A stretch of 64,000 nucleotides of DNA from positions 102,316 through 166,315 of the forward strand of contig WYBM01000071.1 in the NCBI GenBank assembly GCA_011525915.1, given 5' to 3'. Made by a program: the position numbers and the translations under genes. The notes beneath the pieces were generated by a model that was not told the DNA's origin, made no database searches, and saw only the letters and a list, made by a program, of their open reading frames with translations. This document shows positions 16,864-27,400 of this stretch, in pieces. Source of the stretch: Ardenticatenaceae bacterium. GTDB taxonomy: Bacteria > Chloroflexota > Anaerolineae > Promineifilales > Promineifilaceae. The first letter of the stretch is position 1, and every line of letters begins with the position of its first letter.

Positions 16864-18813
16864 ATGTTCATCCGTCGCCAGTTTTTATTACTGTTGATCC
16901 TCTTAGGGGTGCTAAGCGAGGTTCGTTCCCCGTTTTATGCATTTAACTCCACGGCCGTACACACCCACTCTGCCCTTGTCAGCCTGGCCCACCAGGCGCC
17001 GCACCACACCGTAGCCATCATCGTGCAAAAAACAGAGGCTTCCCGGCAAGCCGAGGCCCTGGTAACCCGCCTGGAAGGCACCGTAACCAGAGATTTATCG
17101 CTCATAAACGCTTTTGCGGCCACCTTACCGGCAAAGCATGTACTGGCAGTAGCCAGCCACCCGGCCGTGAAGTGGGTTTCGTTAGATGCCCCCGTACACC
17201 AGTCGGGTAGTGCTCCGCAGACCCTGCGTGATGAATTTAACAACGTCGCTTACAACAACAATGATGGCACGGCCGTGTGGGCGAGCGCATGGGTGGAAGG
17301 GGGTGAAACAAATGGGCCAGCCGCCGGCCACGTAAAGATCACACAAAACCAGCTGCGTGTCCATAAAGAAGGTAAGAGCCTGCAGCGGAGCGCAAACCTG
17401 GGGGCAGCAACACATGCCATGCTCAGCTTTGAGATGCGCCGCCAAAACTTGCAGAGTGCAGACGACTATGTTGCCCTACAAATGTCCCCTGATAATGGCG
17501 CATCTTGGGTGGAAGTGGCGCGCTACCAGGGGCCGGCTGATGATAGCATGCTGCAACCCGTGAGTTATGACGTGTCTGCTTACGCTGCGGCAAACACATG
17601 GGTGCGTTTTGTCACGGGCCCGGCATTCCAACATGGCTTTTTGTTTGTAGATAATGTGGAAATTGCTTACGTTACCGTCGACCACGACCATTTAGAGGCC
17701 ATGAATGTCACTTCCCTATGGCCTGCTCCCGCCAATTTGCAAGGGCAGGGAGTGACGGTAGCTGTGGTAGATAGTGGCATTAGCGCACACGCTGACCTGA
17801 ACGGCCGTATCCTGACCCAGGCCGTCTTTAACAGCACCAGTCCTGGCCCTGAAGATTTTTATGGTCACGGCACGCACGTGGCCGGCCTCATTGGCGGCAG
17901 TGGCAGCTACTCTGCTGGCACGTTCCAGGGGGTGGCGCCTCAAGTGAATCTGGTCGATGTCAAAGTGCTGGACAGCACCGGTGCAGGCAGCACCTCTGAT
18001 GTGATTGCCGGTTTGCAGTGGGTTTATGAAAACAAGGACACTTATAACATTCGTGTGGTCAACCTCTCTTTCAACAGCAGTGTGGCTGAATCCTACCATA
18101 CCAGCCCGCTGGATGCCGCCGTAGAGGTTCTCTGGTTTAATGAAATTGTGGTTGTCGTTGCCGTTGGGAATAATGGTAATGATGGTTACCTGTACCCCCC
18201 AGCGAACGATCCGTTTGTCATGACGGTGGGTGCGGTAGATAACCAGGACACGGCCGTACGCAGCGATGATGTCCTGGCTTCATATTCGGCTTATGGTGTT
18301 ATTGACGGTGGTCTGGCCAAGCCAGATCTGGTTGCCCCTGGTGTCAGCCTGATCAGCTTGCTCTCCGGTGACAGCGCCATGCCCACCACACATCCGGCAC
18401 ATCTGATACAGGGGCCCTACAGCAGTCGCTATGTACGGTTGTCTGGCACCTCTATGGCTGCGGCCGTCACCTCTGGCGCCGTCGCCCTGCTGCTGCAAGA
18501 CGAACCCACCCTTAATCCTGATCAGGTAAAGTATCGCCTTATGGCCACGGCCGCCCCTTTTGCCGGCCCGGCACCAGGCAGCACTGGGGCGGGCTACCTG
18601 GACGTGGCCGCGGCCGTAAATGGCACCACTACGACCACCGCTAACACCGGCGTTGAAGCCAGCCAACTGCTGTGGACGGGGTCTGATCCTGTCAACTGGG
18701 GTTCTGTGAATTGGAGCAGCGTCAACTGGAGCAGCGTCAACTGGAGCAGTGTCAATTGGAGCAGCGTCAACTGGAGCAGCGTCAACTGGAGCAGCGTCCG
18801 CTGGGACGATTAG
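16864..18813 (+). CDS. secreted subtilisin-like serine protease with WSSVN repeat tail
   Basis: 649 residues from the ATG at 16864, nine bases after GGAG; it opens a signal peptide (MFIRRQFLLLLILLGVLS). Residues about 50-115 look like an I9-type propeptide. A jelly-roll-like insert of about 150 residues follows (FNNVAYNNNDG ... FLFVDNVEIAYV). The S8 domain has the triad in VVDSGI (Asp near 303), GHGTHVAGL (His near 335) and SGTSMAAA (Ser near 529). The tail is seven to eight copies of a five-residue W-S-S-V-N unit, a feature I know from other Chloroflexota and actinobacterial subtilases. It probably acts outside the cell. Its stop lies 22 bases before the next gene. Confidence 0.9.
   Translation: MFIRRQFLLLLILLGVLSEVRSPFYAFNSTAVHTHSALVSLAHQAPHHTVAIIVQKTEASRQAEALVTRLEGTVTRDLSLINAFAATLPAKHVLAVASHPAVKWVSLDAPVHQSGSAPQTLRDEFNNVAYNNNDGTAVWASAWVEGGETNGPAAGHVKITQNQLRVHKEGKSLQRSANLGAATHAMLSFEMRRQNLQSADDYVALQMSPDNGASWVEVARYQGPADDSMLQPVSYDVSAYAAANTWVRFVTGPAFQHGFLFVDNVEIAYVTVDHDHLEAMNVTSLWPAPANLQGQGVTVAVVDSGISAHADLNGRILTQAVFNSTSPGPEDFYGHGTHVAGLIGGSGSYSAGTFQGVAPQVNLVDVKVLDSTGAGSTSDVIAGLQWVYENKDTYNIRVVNLSFNSSVAESYHTSPLDAAVEVLWFNEIVVVVAVGNNGNDGYLYPPANDPFVMTVGAVDNQDTAVRSDDVLASYSAYGVIDGGLAKPDLVAPGVSLISLLSGDSAMPTTHPAHLIQGPYSSRYVRLSGTSMAAAVTSGAVALLLQDEPTLNPDQVKYRLMATAAPFAGPAPGSTGAGYLDVAAAVNGTTTTTANTGVEASQLLWTGSDPVNWGSVNWSSVNWSSVNWSSVNWSSVNWSSVNWSSVRWDD
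18691..18810 (+). repeat. 15-bp tandem repeat encoding the subtilase tail
   Basis: Eight units of 15 bp with the consensus GTCAACTGGAGCAGC. The first (ends GGGTTCT) and last (CCGCTGGGACGAT) are diverged; the inner ones are nearly identical, with synonymous T/C changes. In frame it reads V-N-W-S-S. Confidence 0.85.
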
Positions 18814-18835
18814 GGTGCTGGTCACCACCAGGAAG

Positions 18836-20125
18836 ATGATGCAACTTCTAGCACATACCAACCCGCAAATTTACACCATCCTGGTTGTGGATGACAACCC
18901 GGTTAACTTAAAAATGATCACAGATTACCTGGGTAAGGAAATTGGTTTCCATATGCTGACGGCTAAAAGTGGTAAAAGTGGGTTGGAACGGGCCCGCCGC
19001 GGCCAGCCAGATATTATCTTGCTGGATGTGTTGATGCCGGGGATGGATGGCTTTGAAACCTGTCACCGCCTGAAAGCGCAGCCAGAAACCAAAGACATTC
19101 CGGTGATCTTTATGACCGCGTTGTCAGACACAAAAGATAAAGTGAAAGGCTTTGAGGCGGGCGGGGTAGACTATGTAACCAAACCCATTCAACAAGAAGA
19201 AGTGTTGGCCCGGGTGATCACCCATTTGCGTATGTATGACCTGACCCATCACCTGGAACTTCTGGTAGACGCACGCACACGTGAACTTAAAGAATCATTA
19301 CAGCGTGAAAAACAGCTGGCCGCTCAATTACGGCAGTCACTGGCTAAAGAAGTAGAACTTCACCTGTTAAAGTCGCAGATGATCGAGTTTATCTCTCACG
19401 AGTTTCGTACACCATTGACGGTTATTACCCAGGCGGTTTCCTTGCTTACCCAGTTTTCCGATAAACTTTCTGAGGATCAACGGCAGCAGCAGTTGGTAAA
19501 GGTGAACGATTCGATTGTTTTTGTGCATCAGCTAATTCAAGATGTCTCACTTATTGTCAATATTGCCGACGTGCCAGTGACCCCCACGGCCGTGCCTTGG
19601 CAGACATTGTGTGATACGTTAAAAGAGGCCGCACGTACCAGCCTGCCAGATAACAGACGGGTAGCTTTTGTGTGCATGTCTGACGAGGGAACGATCATCA
19701 CGGATATAAACTGTATCAAGCAGATTGTGACCCAACTGGTGGCTAATGCGCTAAAATTTTCAGATCCGCCGGCCAGGGTACAGGTCAATGCCTTTACCGA
19801 AGAAGGTGATGTGGTGATTGCCGTGGCCGACGGTGGCATTGGCATTCCTGCCGGGGAGCAGGAAAAGATTTTTGCTCTGTTTGGCCGGGCCTCGAATGTA
19901 GAAGCCCGGCGCGGCCTGGGGCTTGGGCTGTCTATGGCCTGGGAGCTGGCGGCTAAAATTCACGGCCGTCTGGCCGTGGAAAGCCACGGTATTGATCAGG
20001 GCAGCACCTTTGTTTTACGCTTTCCTCAGGCTGCCCATTTCACGGCCGTGTCACGGCCGGCAGATACAGCCACCATCTTTCCCCAACCACAGCCAGGTGC
20101 ACCGGCACCACGAGCGCAGGGATAA
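18836..20125 (+). CDS. receiver-histidine kinase (hybrid response regulator/kinase)
   Basis: 429 residues. I start at the tandem ATGs at 18836/18839, just after AGGA; longer in-frame starts fall inside the subtilase repeats. Residues 10-130 are a receiver (ILVVDDNPVN, Asp near 62 in IILLDVLMPG, then FMTA and a VTKPI lysine). A coiled coil leads to a HisKA box (FISHEFRTPLTVI, His near 187) and an ATPase domain (NALKFSD, DGGIGIPAGE, GLGLGLSMAWEL). The order REC-HK suits a relay kinase that receives phosphate or a switch from a partner. Its last 29 codons overlap the convergent FG-GAP gene by 86 bases. Confidence 0.9.
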   Translation: MMQLLAHTNPQIYTILVVDDNPVNLKMITDYLGKEIGFHMLTAKSGKSGLERARRGQPDIILLDVLMPGMDGFETCHRLKAQPETKDIPVIFMTALSDTKDKVKGFEAGGVDYVTKPIQQEEVLARVITHLRMYDLTHHLELLVDARTRELKESLQREKQLAAQLRQSLAKEVELHLLKSQMIEFISHEFRTPLTVITQAVSLLTQFSDKLSEDQRQQQLVKVNDSIVFVHQLIQDVSLIVNIADVPVTPTAVPWQTLCDTLKEAARTSLPDNRRVAFVCMSDEGTIITDINCIKQIVTQLVANALKFSDPPARVQVNAFTEEGDVVIAVADGGIGIPAGEQEKIFALFGRASNVEARRGLGLGLSMAWELAAKIHGRLAVESHGIDQGSTFVLRFPQAAHFTAVSRPADTATIFPQPQPGAPAPRAQG

Positions 20126-22238
20126 CCGGGTCATTGTTGGCCAGGCACAGCGCCGCGTCGTAGCTGCCTGGCATCAAGCTGGCTGCGTTGAGGGTAAGGG
20201 TGACGGCCGTCGTGCCTGAAATGGGTGTGGTGCCGCTGAAGGGGGTGGCTGTCAGCCAGGGCACATCGGCCGGGGTCGTACATGAGGTTTCATGAATATC
20301 CCAATCTAAAACGGCCGTGCCCAGGTTGCTGATGGTCAGGGTGTGGCTGACGGCCGTGTTAGTGGTTAGCGTATCTGTCAACAGCGGCGGCGACACCATG
20401 ATGGTAGGTGCAAATTCCAAGACGTTGAGTGTCAAAGGTATGTGGGTTTCCGGGCTGGCCGGGTCATTGCTGGCCAGGCAGATGTTGGCGTTGTACGTGC
20501 CTGCGCTTAACCCGGTGGCGTCTAACACAAGACTCACCGTAGACGGAGTGATGTAAGCAGCCGTGCCGCTGACCGGGGTAGCGCTGACCCAAGGCACGTC
20601 GGCCGGGGCTGTGCATGAGCTTTCATGCAGCGTCCATGCCAGGTCTAGCGTGCCCAGGTTGCTGATGGTCAGGGTGTGGGTCACGGCCGTGTCTACTACC
20701 AGGGTACTGGTGAACGCTGGCGGTGTTATGGCTATGGTGGGTGAAATGACCAGGGCGCCATTGTGCATCAACTGCACTTCATCGGCGATCTCGTCTATCA
20801 GCCCCAGATCAAGCACGCCATCATTGTTCATGTCCAACATCAACGCGCAGGAAGCGGCGTCAGTTGGGGGGAAGGCTTGGTAATGGGTGAAGCTGCCCTG
20901 GCCATTGTTCAAAAACAGGTGCCAGTCGCCAGAGAAGCTGGAGGTGATCCAATCCAGATCACCGTCGCCGTCAATGTCGCCCACGTCCGTGGCCAGTGTG
21001 AACGGGTCTGTGGGCGTGGTTATAGGGGCGGCCAGGTTGCCATTACCATCACCCAATAAAATAGAGCCAGTGCTGTTGTTGCTGTTGGCCGTGGCCACAT
21101 CATCATGGCCGTCACCGTTCATGTCACCTACGTTTAACATCCACACGCGTCCACCGGCACTCTGCGCCGAGGCAAAGGTGAATGTGCCATCGCCGTTGGC
21201 CGTTTGAATGATAACCTGAGGGTTGCTGCTGGCGCGGGTGCCAATCACCAGGTCAAGCCGGCCATCTTCATTCATATCGGCCGCTGCCAGAGCCCATTCC
21301 TGGGTGCCACCCCCTTCAAAAAAGGTGGCGGGGCCAAACACGCCGCTGCCATTGTTCAATAAGACGGAGAGATTGCCACCGTTGTTATTGGCTGCCGAAT
21401 TGGTGTTGACGATGTCCGGGTCGCCGTCACCGTCCACATCCAGCACAGCAATGCCACGTGGTTGTGGCCCTACGGTAACTTCTTGCTGGGGCGCAAACGT
21501 GCCGTCACCATTGCCCAGCAAGATGGAAACGCTGCCGGTGGCGATATTGGCGACGGCCAGGTCAGCGTGGCCATCCAGGTTAAAGTCAGACGGTTCACTG
21601 GGGCTGGCCTGGGTATTGACCGGCGCGGGTGGCTGCAAAAAGTCTTGGTACAGGCCAGAGCCATCGGCCCGGTTCAGAAAGACACGTACGTCGGCTGTGA
21701 TCTCATTGACAATGGATAAATCAAGCCAACCATCATTGTTGAAGTCGGTGGCCACACCCCCGTAAGCCTGCGTGTGCAATCCGGCTGTACCACGCACGTC
21801 CAGGGTGTCTGCAAGTTGGAATTGCAGGTTGGCCGGTTGAGACCGTGTCCAAAATTGGAAGGTGTAGCCGTCGGTCAGTGCCGACCCGTCAGCGGCCTGA
21901 ATTTGTTCTGAAAGGATGACCATCACCTGTTCCCCGGCCGAAAAAGGGTTGGTGGGGGTAAAAATGACAGTGTGGTCCAGGTCGGCGAAGCCAAAAGCGC
22001 CTGGTTTGGCCCCGCTCCAGCGGCCAAAGACGCGCACGGTGCTGCTGATGATAGTGCTGCGGCTGATGGGTTGGCTGAACTGAATGCTCACGGCCGTGCC
22101 CACCGGCGCGCTCAGTGAACGTGGTGCCGGGTTGGCATTGACCACTGTCAATCCGCCGGCAGAAGCGGTGCGTTGGGTGTGTACGGCCGTGGCGCCTAGC
22201 ATGAAAACGATCAGGTAAAAAAGTAACAAACGTCTCAT
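20040..22238 (-). CDS. secreted FG-GAP/VCBS repeat protein with Ig-like domains and YLPAV tail
   Basis: 732 residues from the ATG at 22238, which has GGGAGA upstream; a GTG seven codons earlier was rejected. A signal peptide (MRRLLLFYLIVFMLGA) is followed by an Ig-like Big_5-type domain (about 30-130), then seven FG-GAP/VCBS units with Ca-binding D-x-N/D-x-D-G loops (DFNNDGWLDL, DVDGDGDPDI, DMNGDGHDDV). Two roughly 100-residue Ig-like repeats (TISNLGT ... VSGTAAYITP and its copy) follow. The protein ends WWLYLPAVTRP, the same type of tail as the 47115 gene. I infer a cell-surface or secreted adhesive protein. Its 3' end overlaps the kinase on the other strand. Confidence 0.88.
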   Translation of the reverse strand: MRRLLLFYLIVFMLGATAVHTQRTASAGGLTVVNANPAPRSLSAPVGTAVSIQFSQPISRSTIISSTVRVFGRWSGAKPGAFGFADLDHTVIFTPTNPFSAGEQVMVILSEQIQAADGSALTDGYTFQFWTRSQPANLQFQLADTLDVRGTAGLHTQAYGGVATDFNNDGWLDLSIVNEITADVRVFLNRADGSGLYQDFLQPPAPVNTQASPSEPSDFNLDGHADLAVANIATGSVSILLGNGDGTFAPQQEVTVGPQPRGIAVLDVDGDGDPDIVNTNSAANNNGGNLSVLLNNGSGVFGPATFFEGGGTQEWALAAADMNEDGRLDLVIGTRASSNPQVIIQTANGDGTFTFASAQSAGGRVWMLNVGDMNGDGHDDVATANSNNSTGSILLGDGNGNLAAPITTPTDPFTLATDVGDIDGDGDLDWITSSFSGDWHLFLNNGQGSFTHYQAFPPTDAASCALMLDMNNDGVLDLGLIDEIADEVQLMHNGALVISPTIAITPPAFTSTLVVDTAVTHTLTISNLGTLDLAWTLHESSCTAPADVPWVSATPVSGTAAYITPSTVSLVLDATGLSAGTYNANICLASNDPASPETHIPLTLNVLEFAPTIMVSPPLLTDTLTTNTAVSHTLTISNLGTAVLDWDIHETSCTTPADVPWLTATPFSGTTPISGTTAVTLTLNAASLMPGSYDAALCLANNDPVIPALVVPVHLAVVGERWWLYLPAVTRP

Positions 22239-22295
22239 GACGTGTCTCCCGTGTAGCACAAAAGGCTGTTTTTATGACCAAACCAACGTTTTGCC

Positions 22296-23111
22296 CTACC
22301 GTGATGTCAGTAAGGTGACCAACAAATAACCACCACCTATCAAGGTGCAGTAGACAGCGAAGATGTAAAGTGTGTGGCTGCGCACCCAGCGCAGCAAGAA
22401 GTGGATGCACAGATAGCCGGTTATAGCCGCAGCCACAAACCCGGCAGCATAGGTGGCAGGGCTGTTAACTGCCGCTTCAGTCAAAATATCTACCAGCGAA
22501 AGCAGCCCGGCGCCCAGGATGGCCGGCACGCCCAGCAAAAAGCTAAAACGTGTGGCGGTAGGGCGATCCAGCCCCCGAATCAGCCCGCCCACAATGGTGC
22601 TGCCGCTGCGTGACACACCAGGCAGCAAGGCGAAGGCCTGGAAAGAACCAATGGTCAGGGCGTCTTTCCAGTTCATCTGTGCCGGCATTTTGCTGCCGGA
22701 AAGCATCTTTTCGCCACCGACCAGCAGCCCGGCTGTCACCAGCAAAAAAACGGCGGCCGCTGCCGGTTCGCTGAAGACCTCTTCCAGGGCAGCGGCAAAT
22801 AGTAACCCTAACACCACGGCGGGCACAGAGCCCAGGGCAATGAGCCAGCCTAAACGCGCTTCCGTGGTGGCGAATGGTTGTTTTTGGGCCAGGCCGCGCA
22901 GCACGGCCATGACAATGGCCCACAAATCCCGCCAGAAATAGATCAAAACCGCCACCAGCGTACCCAGATGTAGCACACCAATCATGGTCAAGTCTGGTGA
23001 TGTCATGCTAAATATGGCTGGTAGAATAACCAGATGCCCGGAACTGGAAATGGGTAAAAATTCGGTGGCTCCCTGAATCATACCTAAGATGATCGCTTCG
23101 ATGACACTCAT
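22296..23111 (-). CDS. uppP: undecaprenyl-diphosphatase
   Basis: 271 residues, UppP/BacA family: dephosphorylates undecaprenyl pyrophosphate to recycle the C55 carrier for cell-wall and polysaccharide synthesis, in the membrane. The two diagnostic blocks are present: E-x3-E-type EFLPISSSGHL at residues 17-27 and PGVSRSGSTI in the middle. About seven to eight hydrophobic segments. AAGGAACT precedes the ATG. It lies 47 bases after tgt on the same strand. A DUF368 carrier-lipid translocase is at 52856-53890. Confidence 0.95.
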   Translation of the reverse strand: MSVIEAIILGMIQGATEFLPISSSGHLVILPAIFSMTSPDLTMIGVLHLGTLVAVLIYFWRDLWAIVMAVLRGLAQKQPFATTEARLGWLIALGSVPAVVLGLLFAAALEEVFSEPAAAAVFLLVTAGLLVGGEKMLSGSKMPAQMNWKDALTIGSFQAFALLPGVSRSGSTIVGGLIRGLDRPTATRFSFLLGVPAILGAGLLSLVDILTEAAVNSPATYAAGFVAAAITGYLCIHFLLRWVRSHTLYIFAVYCTLIGGGYLLVTLLTSR

Positions 23112-23158
23112 AGTTCCTTAAAAGAGATCGGAGATTAGAGAGTAAGGCGTTTCATGTG

Positions 23159-24295
23159 CTACTCTCTCACCTCCTGATAATGACTTAAAAATATGTCTGC
23201 AAACTGCTTTAACGTCCCCTGCCTGGTGGCGTCTTGCATTTGTTGCATCAGGTTCACCAGAAAGTGTACGTTGTGAATGCTCAACAAGACGTGTGCCAGG
23301 ATTTCGTTGGCCTGTACCAGATGGCGCAGGTAGGCACGGCTAAAGTGCTGGCAGGTATAACAAGCACACGTAGCCGCAATGGGGGCGGGGTCTTTGGCGT
23401 GGCTGGCGTTGCGCAGGTTTAAGCGCCCGCCGTGAACGTACACCGTGCCATGCCGCGCCAGCCGCGTGGGGGCTACACAATCAAAGATATCTACCCCGCG
23501 TATCACGGCGTTTACCAGGTCTTCTGGCTCGCCCACACCCATCAGATACCGTGGTTTATCAGCGGGCATGAGGGGCACGGTGGCGTCTAGGGTGGCCGTC
23601 ATTTGTGCTTTTGTTTCGCCAACGGCCAGCCCGCCGATGGCGTAACCGGGCAGATTTAACCCGGTGACAAAGGCTGCGCTTTCGGCCCGCAAATCGGGAA
23701 AGATACCGCCCTGGATAATGCCAAAAAGCGCCTGATCGGGCCGTGTTTTGGCGGCCAGGCAGCGTTCTAGCCAGGGATGGGTACGTGTCAATGATAACTT
23801 GACATAATCATAATCGGTGGGCGGCGGACATTCATCGAAAGCCATGATGATGTCTGCCCCCAGATTTTCCTGGACAGCTATGCTGCTTTCAGGTGTGAAG
23901 CGATGGTAAGAGCCATCCAGGTGGGATTGGAAAGTGACACCGTCGGCGTCTATGCGGCGGGTGTCACTGAGGCTAAAAACCTGGAAGCCGCCGCTGTCTG
24001 TAAGGATAGGGCCTGGCCACTGCATAAAGTTGTGCAAGCCGCCCAGGTCGCGCACCAGCGAATCCCCAGGGCGCAGGTACAGGTGGTAGGTGTTGCTGAG
24101 GATGAGGGTGGCTCCTAATTCAACCAGGTCAGATGGCTTAAGGGCCTTGACGGTGGCCTGAGTGCCTACAGGGGCAAAAACGGGGGTTTTTATGATGCCG
24201 TGTGGGGTATAAAAACGGCCGTTTCTACCCTGTGTTGTGCCATCTACGGCCGTGATCTCAAACCGGAAGTCGTCAACTCTTGCAGCAAAGCCCAT
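23159..24295 (-). CDS. tgt: tRNA-guanine transglycosylase (queuine tRNA-ribosyltransferase)
   Basis: 378 residues. Exchanges guanine-34 of GUN-anticodon tRNAs for preQ1. The TIM barrel shows TPVFAPVGTQATVK, SNTYHLYLRPG, the catalytic Asp in ILTDSGGFQVFSL, DIIMAFDE, GGLAVGE, and the second Asp in GVDIFDCVAPTR. The zinc site reads CACYTC with a further Cys/His near SIHNVHF. Length is normal. No other queuosine gene is in the window. Confidence 0.95.
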   Translation of the reverse strand: MGFAARVDDFRFEITAVDGTTQGRNGRFYTPHGIIKTPVFAPVGTQATVKALKPSDLVELGATLILSNTYHLYLRPGDSLVRDLGGLHNFMQWPGPILTDSGGFQVFSLSDTRRIDADGVTFQSHLDGSYHRFTPESSIAVQENLGADIIMAFDECPPPTDYDYVKLSLTRTHPWLERCLAAKTRPDQALFGIIQGGIFPDLRAESAAFVTGLNLPGYAIGGLAVGETKAQMTATLDATVPLMPADKPRYLMGVGEPEDLVNAVIRGVDIFDCVAPTRLARHGTVYVHGGRLNLRNASHAKDPAPIAATCACYTCQHFSRAYLRHLVQANEILAHVLLSIHNVHFLVNLMQQMQDATRQGTLKQFADIFLSHYQEVRE

Positions 24296-24433
24296 AGCGG
24301 CGGGATTATAACAGGTATTAGGCAGCGGTACATGGCGCTTTGTTTGGGCAATGTCTCCAATGGGTTGGCCAGGTTTAGGATGGAGCAGCCCCTACAAGCA
24401 TTCCGGTTGGCCGTCTGTGCAGGCAGTCACACC

Positions 24434-27400
24434 TTATTCATGCAAGGCACTCGCCAGCGTATAGGCTAGGCGCTCAAGGCTGAGCGGTTTGGTCAGCCAG
24501 GCACTCACCCCTTGAGCTTGTAACTCGCCAAGGTTTTCATCCATGGGGTGACCGGTGAGCATGATTACCGGCGTGTGCCAGCCTTTTTCCCGCAGCGCAT
24601 AAAGCAACGCCCTTCCGCCCATCTTTGGCATGATCACGTCGCTCACTATCAGCGAGATATGCTCTCCTTGTTTATCCATGAGCGTTAAGGCTTTCCGGCC
24701 ATTGGTCGCCTGCAGCGTCTGGTAGTTCCATTCCTGCAGAACAGTCACCAGGGTAGCCCGTAAGGTGACATCATCTTCTACTACCAGCACCAGTTCGCCA
24801 TGCCCTTGAGGAAAGCTGGCCTCCTTTGGTGGGGTTGGCTCGACGGGGAGCGCTTCCAATGCCGGGAGGTAGATGGTGAACGCCGCACCCTGCCCCGGTT
24901 GGCTGGTCACGTTGATGTGGCCACCATGCTGTCCCACGATGCCATACACCTGGGCCAGCCCCAATCCGTTGCCTTCACCCGGCCCCTTGGTGGTAAAAAA
25001 TGGCTCGAAGACGTACGGTAGTACATCCGGCGGAATGCCAGCACCGGTATCCTCTATATTCAACGCGATCCAATTGCCGGGTTTTACTTCCGGCAGGGTG
25101 CACAATCCGCCCGATTCCACGGCTACTTGTTTCATCTGGACACGAAGGCGACCTCCATCCGGCATCGCATCCCGTGCATTAACGGCCAGGTTGGTGAGTA
25201 TCTGCTGCATGCGCGTTGGGTCAGCGTTAACGGTATACACCCCTGGTTTGCAGGCCAACTCTACTTCGATGTGCTCTGGCAGCGTTCGCTTGAGCAGTTT
25301 GATCTGCTCTTTGAGCAGCGGCAGCAGGTCTAGAGGGTGCAGATGCAGCACTGATTGCCGGCTGAAGTCCAGGATCTGAGTTATCAACTGACTGGCGTAC
25401 CAGGCTTGCTGGTTAATGGTAGTTATCCGTTCCCTTTCTTGCGGAAGCAGCCCATTTGACCGTATCAGCATCTGAGAAAAGAGGATAATGGTCGCCATGA
25501 TATTGTTAAAATCATGGGCAATACCGGCCGCCAGTTGACCTACGGCGGCCAGCCGTTCTTGCTGCCAGAGCTGAGTTTGAATCTCCTGCTCTTGGGTGAC
25601 ATCGTTGACCACCAATACCCATTGCCCAGGTTCAGAGCCGGTCTCCGCCGGGTGAGCGATAACCTCAAAGGTACGCTTGTCGGCCTTAATCTCATGCCAC
25701 AATCCTTTGGTGGGCGGAGAGGTGAGCAGTTCCGTCAGCGTCTGGTTCCCTAAACGAGTGAGGGTATCGCCCACTGCCACCCCGGCCAGGAGCGGCAGGT
25801 CTTTTTCGGCGGTGGCGTTAGCCTGTAAAATCTGTGCCTCAGCGTCCAATAGCAGCACACCAGCAGGCACTGTGTCCAGGATCAATTTCAGCTGCCAGGC
25901 CTGCTTGTGGATCTGGGCAGCCAGGCGCTCTCGTTCTGCCTGCACCAATTTTCGCTCTGTGATATCCTGAAGCACGCCAAGGCTGCTGACAGGGTTCCCA
26001 TCGTCATCAAAAGTGACTTCAAGGATAGCCCGGGCAAACCTTTCCTCCCCATCTCCACGAATAAAACGAAAATCTACATCATACTGTTCATCCCCTACCA
26101 TGGCTTTTTCTAATCTTTGCTGAACATAGTCACGTTCATCTGGATGAACGATCATGTTCCAACTCATGTGAGTGGGTTGGAAGGTGTTTGGATCCAAACC
26201 TACGATATCATAAAGCTCTTTCGACCATTTCAGTTCATTCGTTACGAATGAAGACGTCCAACTTCCCATGCTTGCTATTTTTGAAGCACGGGAAAGAATT
26301 TTTTGATTCTCTTCCAGGATCTGTGTTGCCCGTTTGCGCTCTGTAATGTCACGCACAATTCCCTGCAGGTTTCCGTCAGGCATTAAACGGCCGCTTATTT
26401 CAACAGGCAGGCGTGCCCCGTTTTTACACAGCAGGCGTCGTTCAATGATAATCATTTGGCCTGCTAACAGCTCTTCCATACGCAATGGGGTGGCCGTTAA
26501 ATCTTCCGGGGCAATCAAATCTGTCATATGCATGCTCAAGAGTTCGTCACGTGTGTACCCTAGCATGGTACAGGCGCGCCTGTTTACTTCCAGATAATGG
26601 CCTGTCTGGTCGGCGATAAAGATGCCATCGGTAGCATGCTCAAAAAGCGTCCGATAATTTTCCTCACTTTTACGTAATTCGAATGTCCGCCGCCGCACTT
26701 TTGCCCTTGACGTCATACTGACCGCCAGCAGAAAAAGGATAAGACCACCCCCTACCCATAACAGATCTTTGACCCAGGGGGGAATAATTTCCACAAAGGT
26801 TTCGGCTGCTTTTTGTTCCAGGTGTTTCTCCAGCGCTTGATAATAGATAGAGTTTTCATTGGCCTTTAAGGCTTTGATATGGTCATCAATGCGCGGCAGC
26901 AAAAGTGCTGTTAATTCGCCATCTTTAGGAAAGGCAAACTCAATATGGACCGGCTGAAAGATGAAGGGGGTGCGTTCAACATGGTACTTTGATTCGTTTT
27001 GATTACCAAAATCTTTGTTGGTTACCCCGGCATCAACCACACCGTCTTGTAATGCCTGAAAGACCTCTGTGTAGTCATGCATATCAACAAAAGTGGCCTG
27101 CACGTCAAATTGGGCAGCAATATCTTTGATACCTTCCGGGCCATCATAGTTGATGCTGCCAGCCAAACCGGCAATAACTTTGCCCTCCAGATCCAGCGCC
27201 GTTTCAATATGTACACCTGGCCGAGCATATAATCTAGACCAGCTGACAAGCACTTTCTGTGTTGAAAAGACGTAGATTTGGCTCCTTGGTTCTGACCAGG
27301 CGACATCTGGCATGATGTCAATTTGGTTCTGTTCTAATCTTGCTAAACCTTCTCCCCATGTGCCAGGCACCCATTCAACCTGCCAACCCTCTTCGGCAGC

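Noticed and set aside
18749..18835. Longer N-terminus of the receiver-kinase inside the subtilase repeats
   Set aside because: The extension is an out-of-frame reading of the 15-bp repeat and has no ribosome site.
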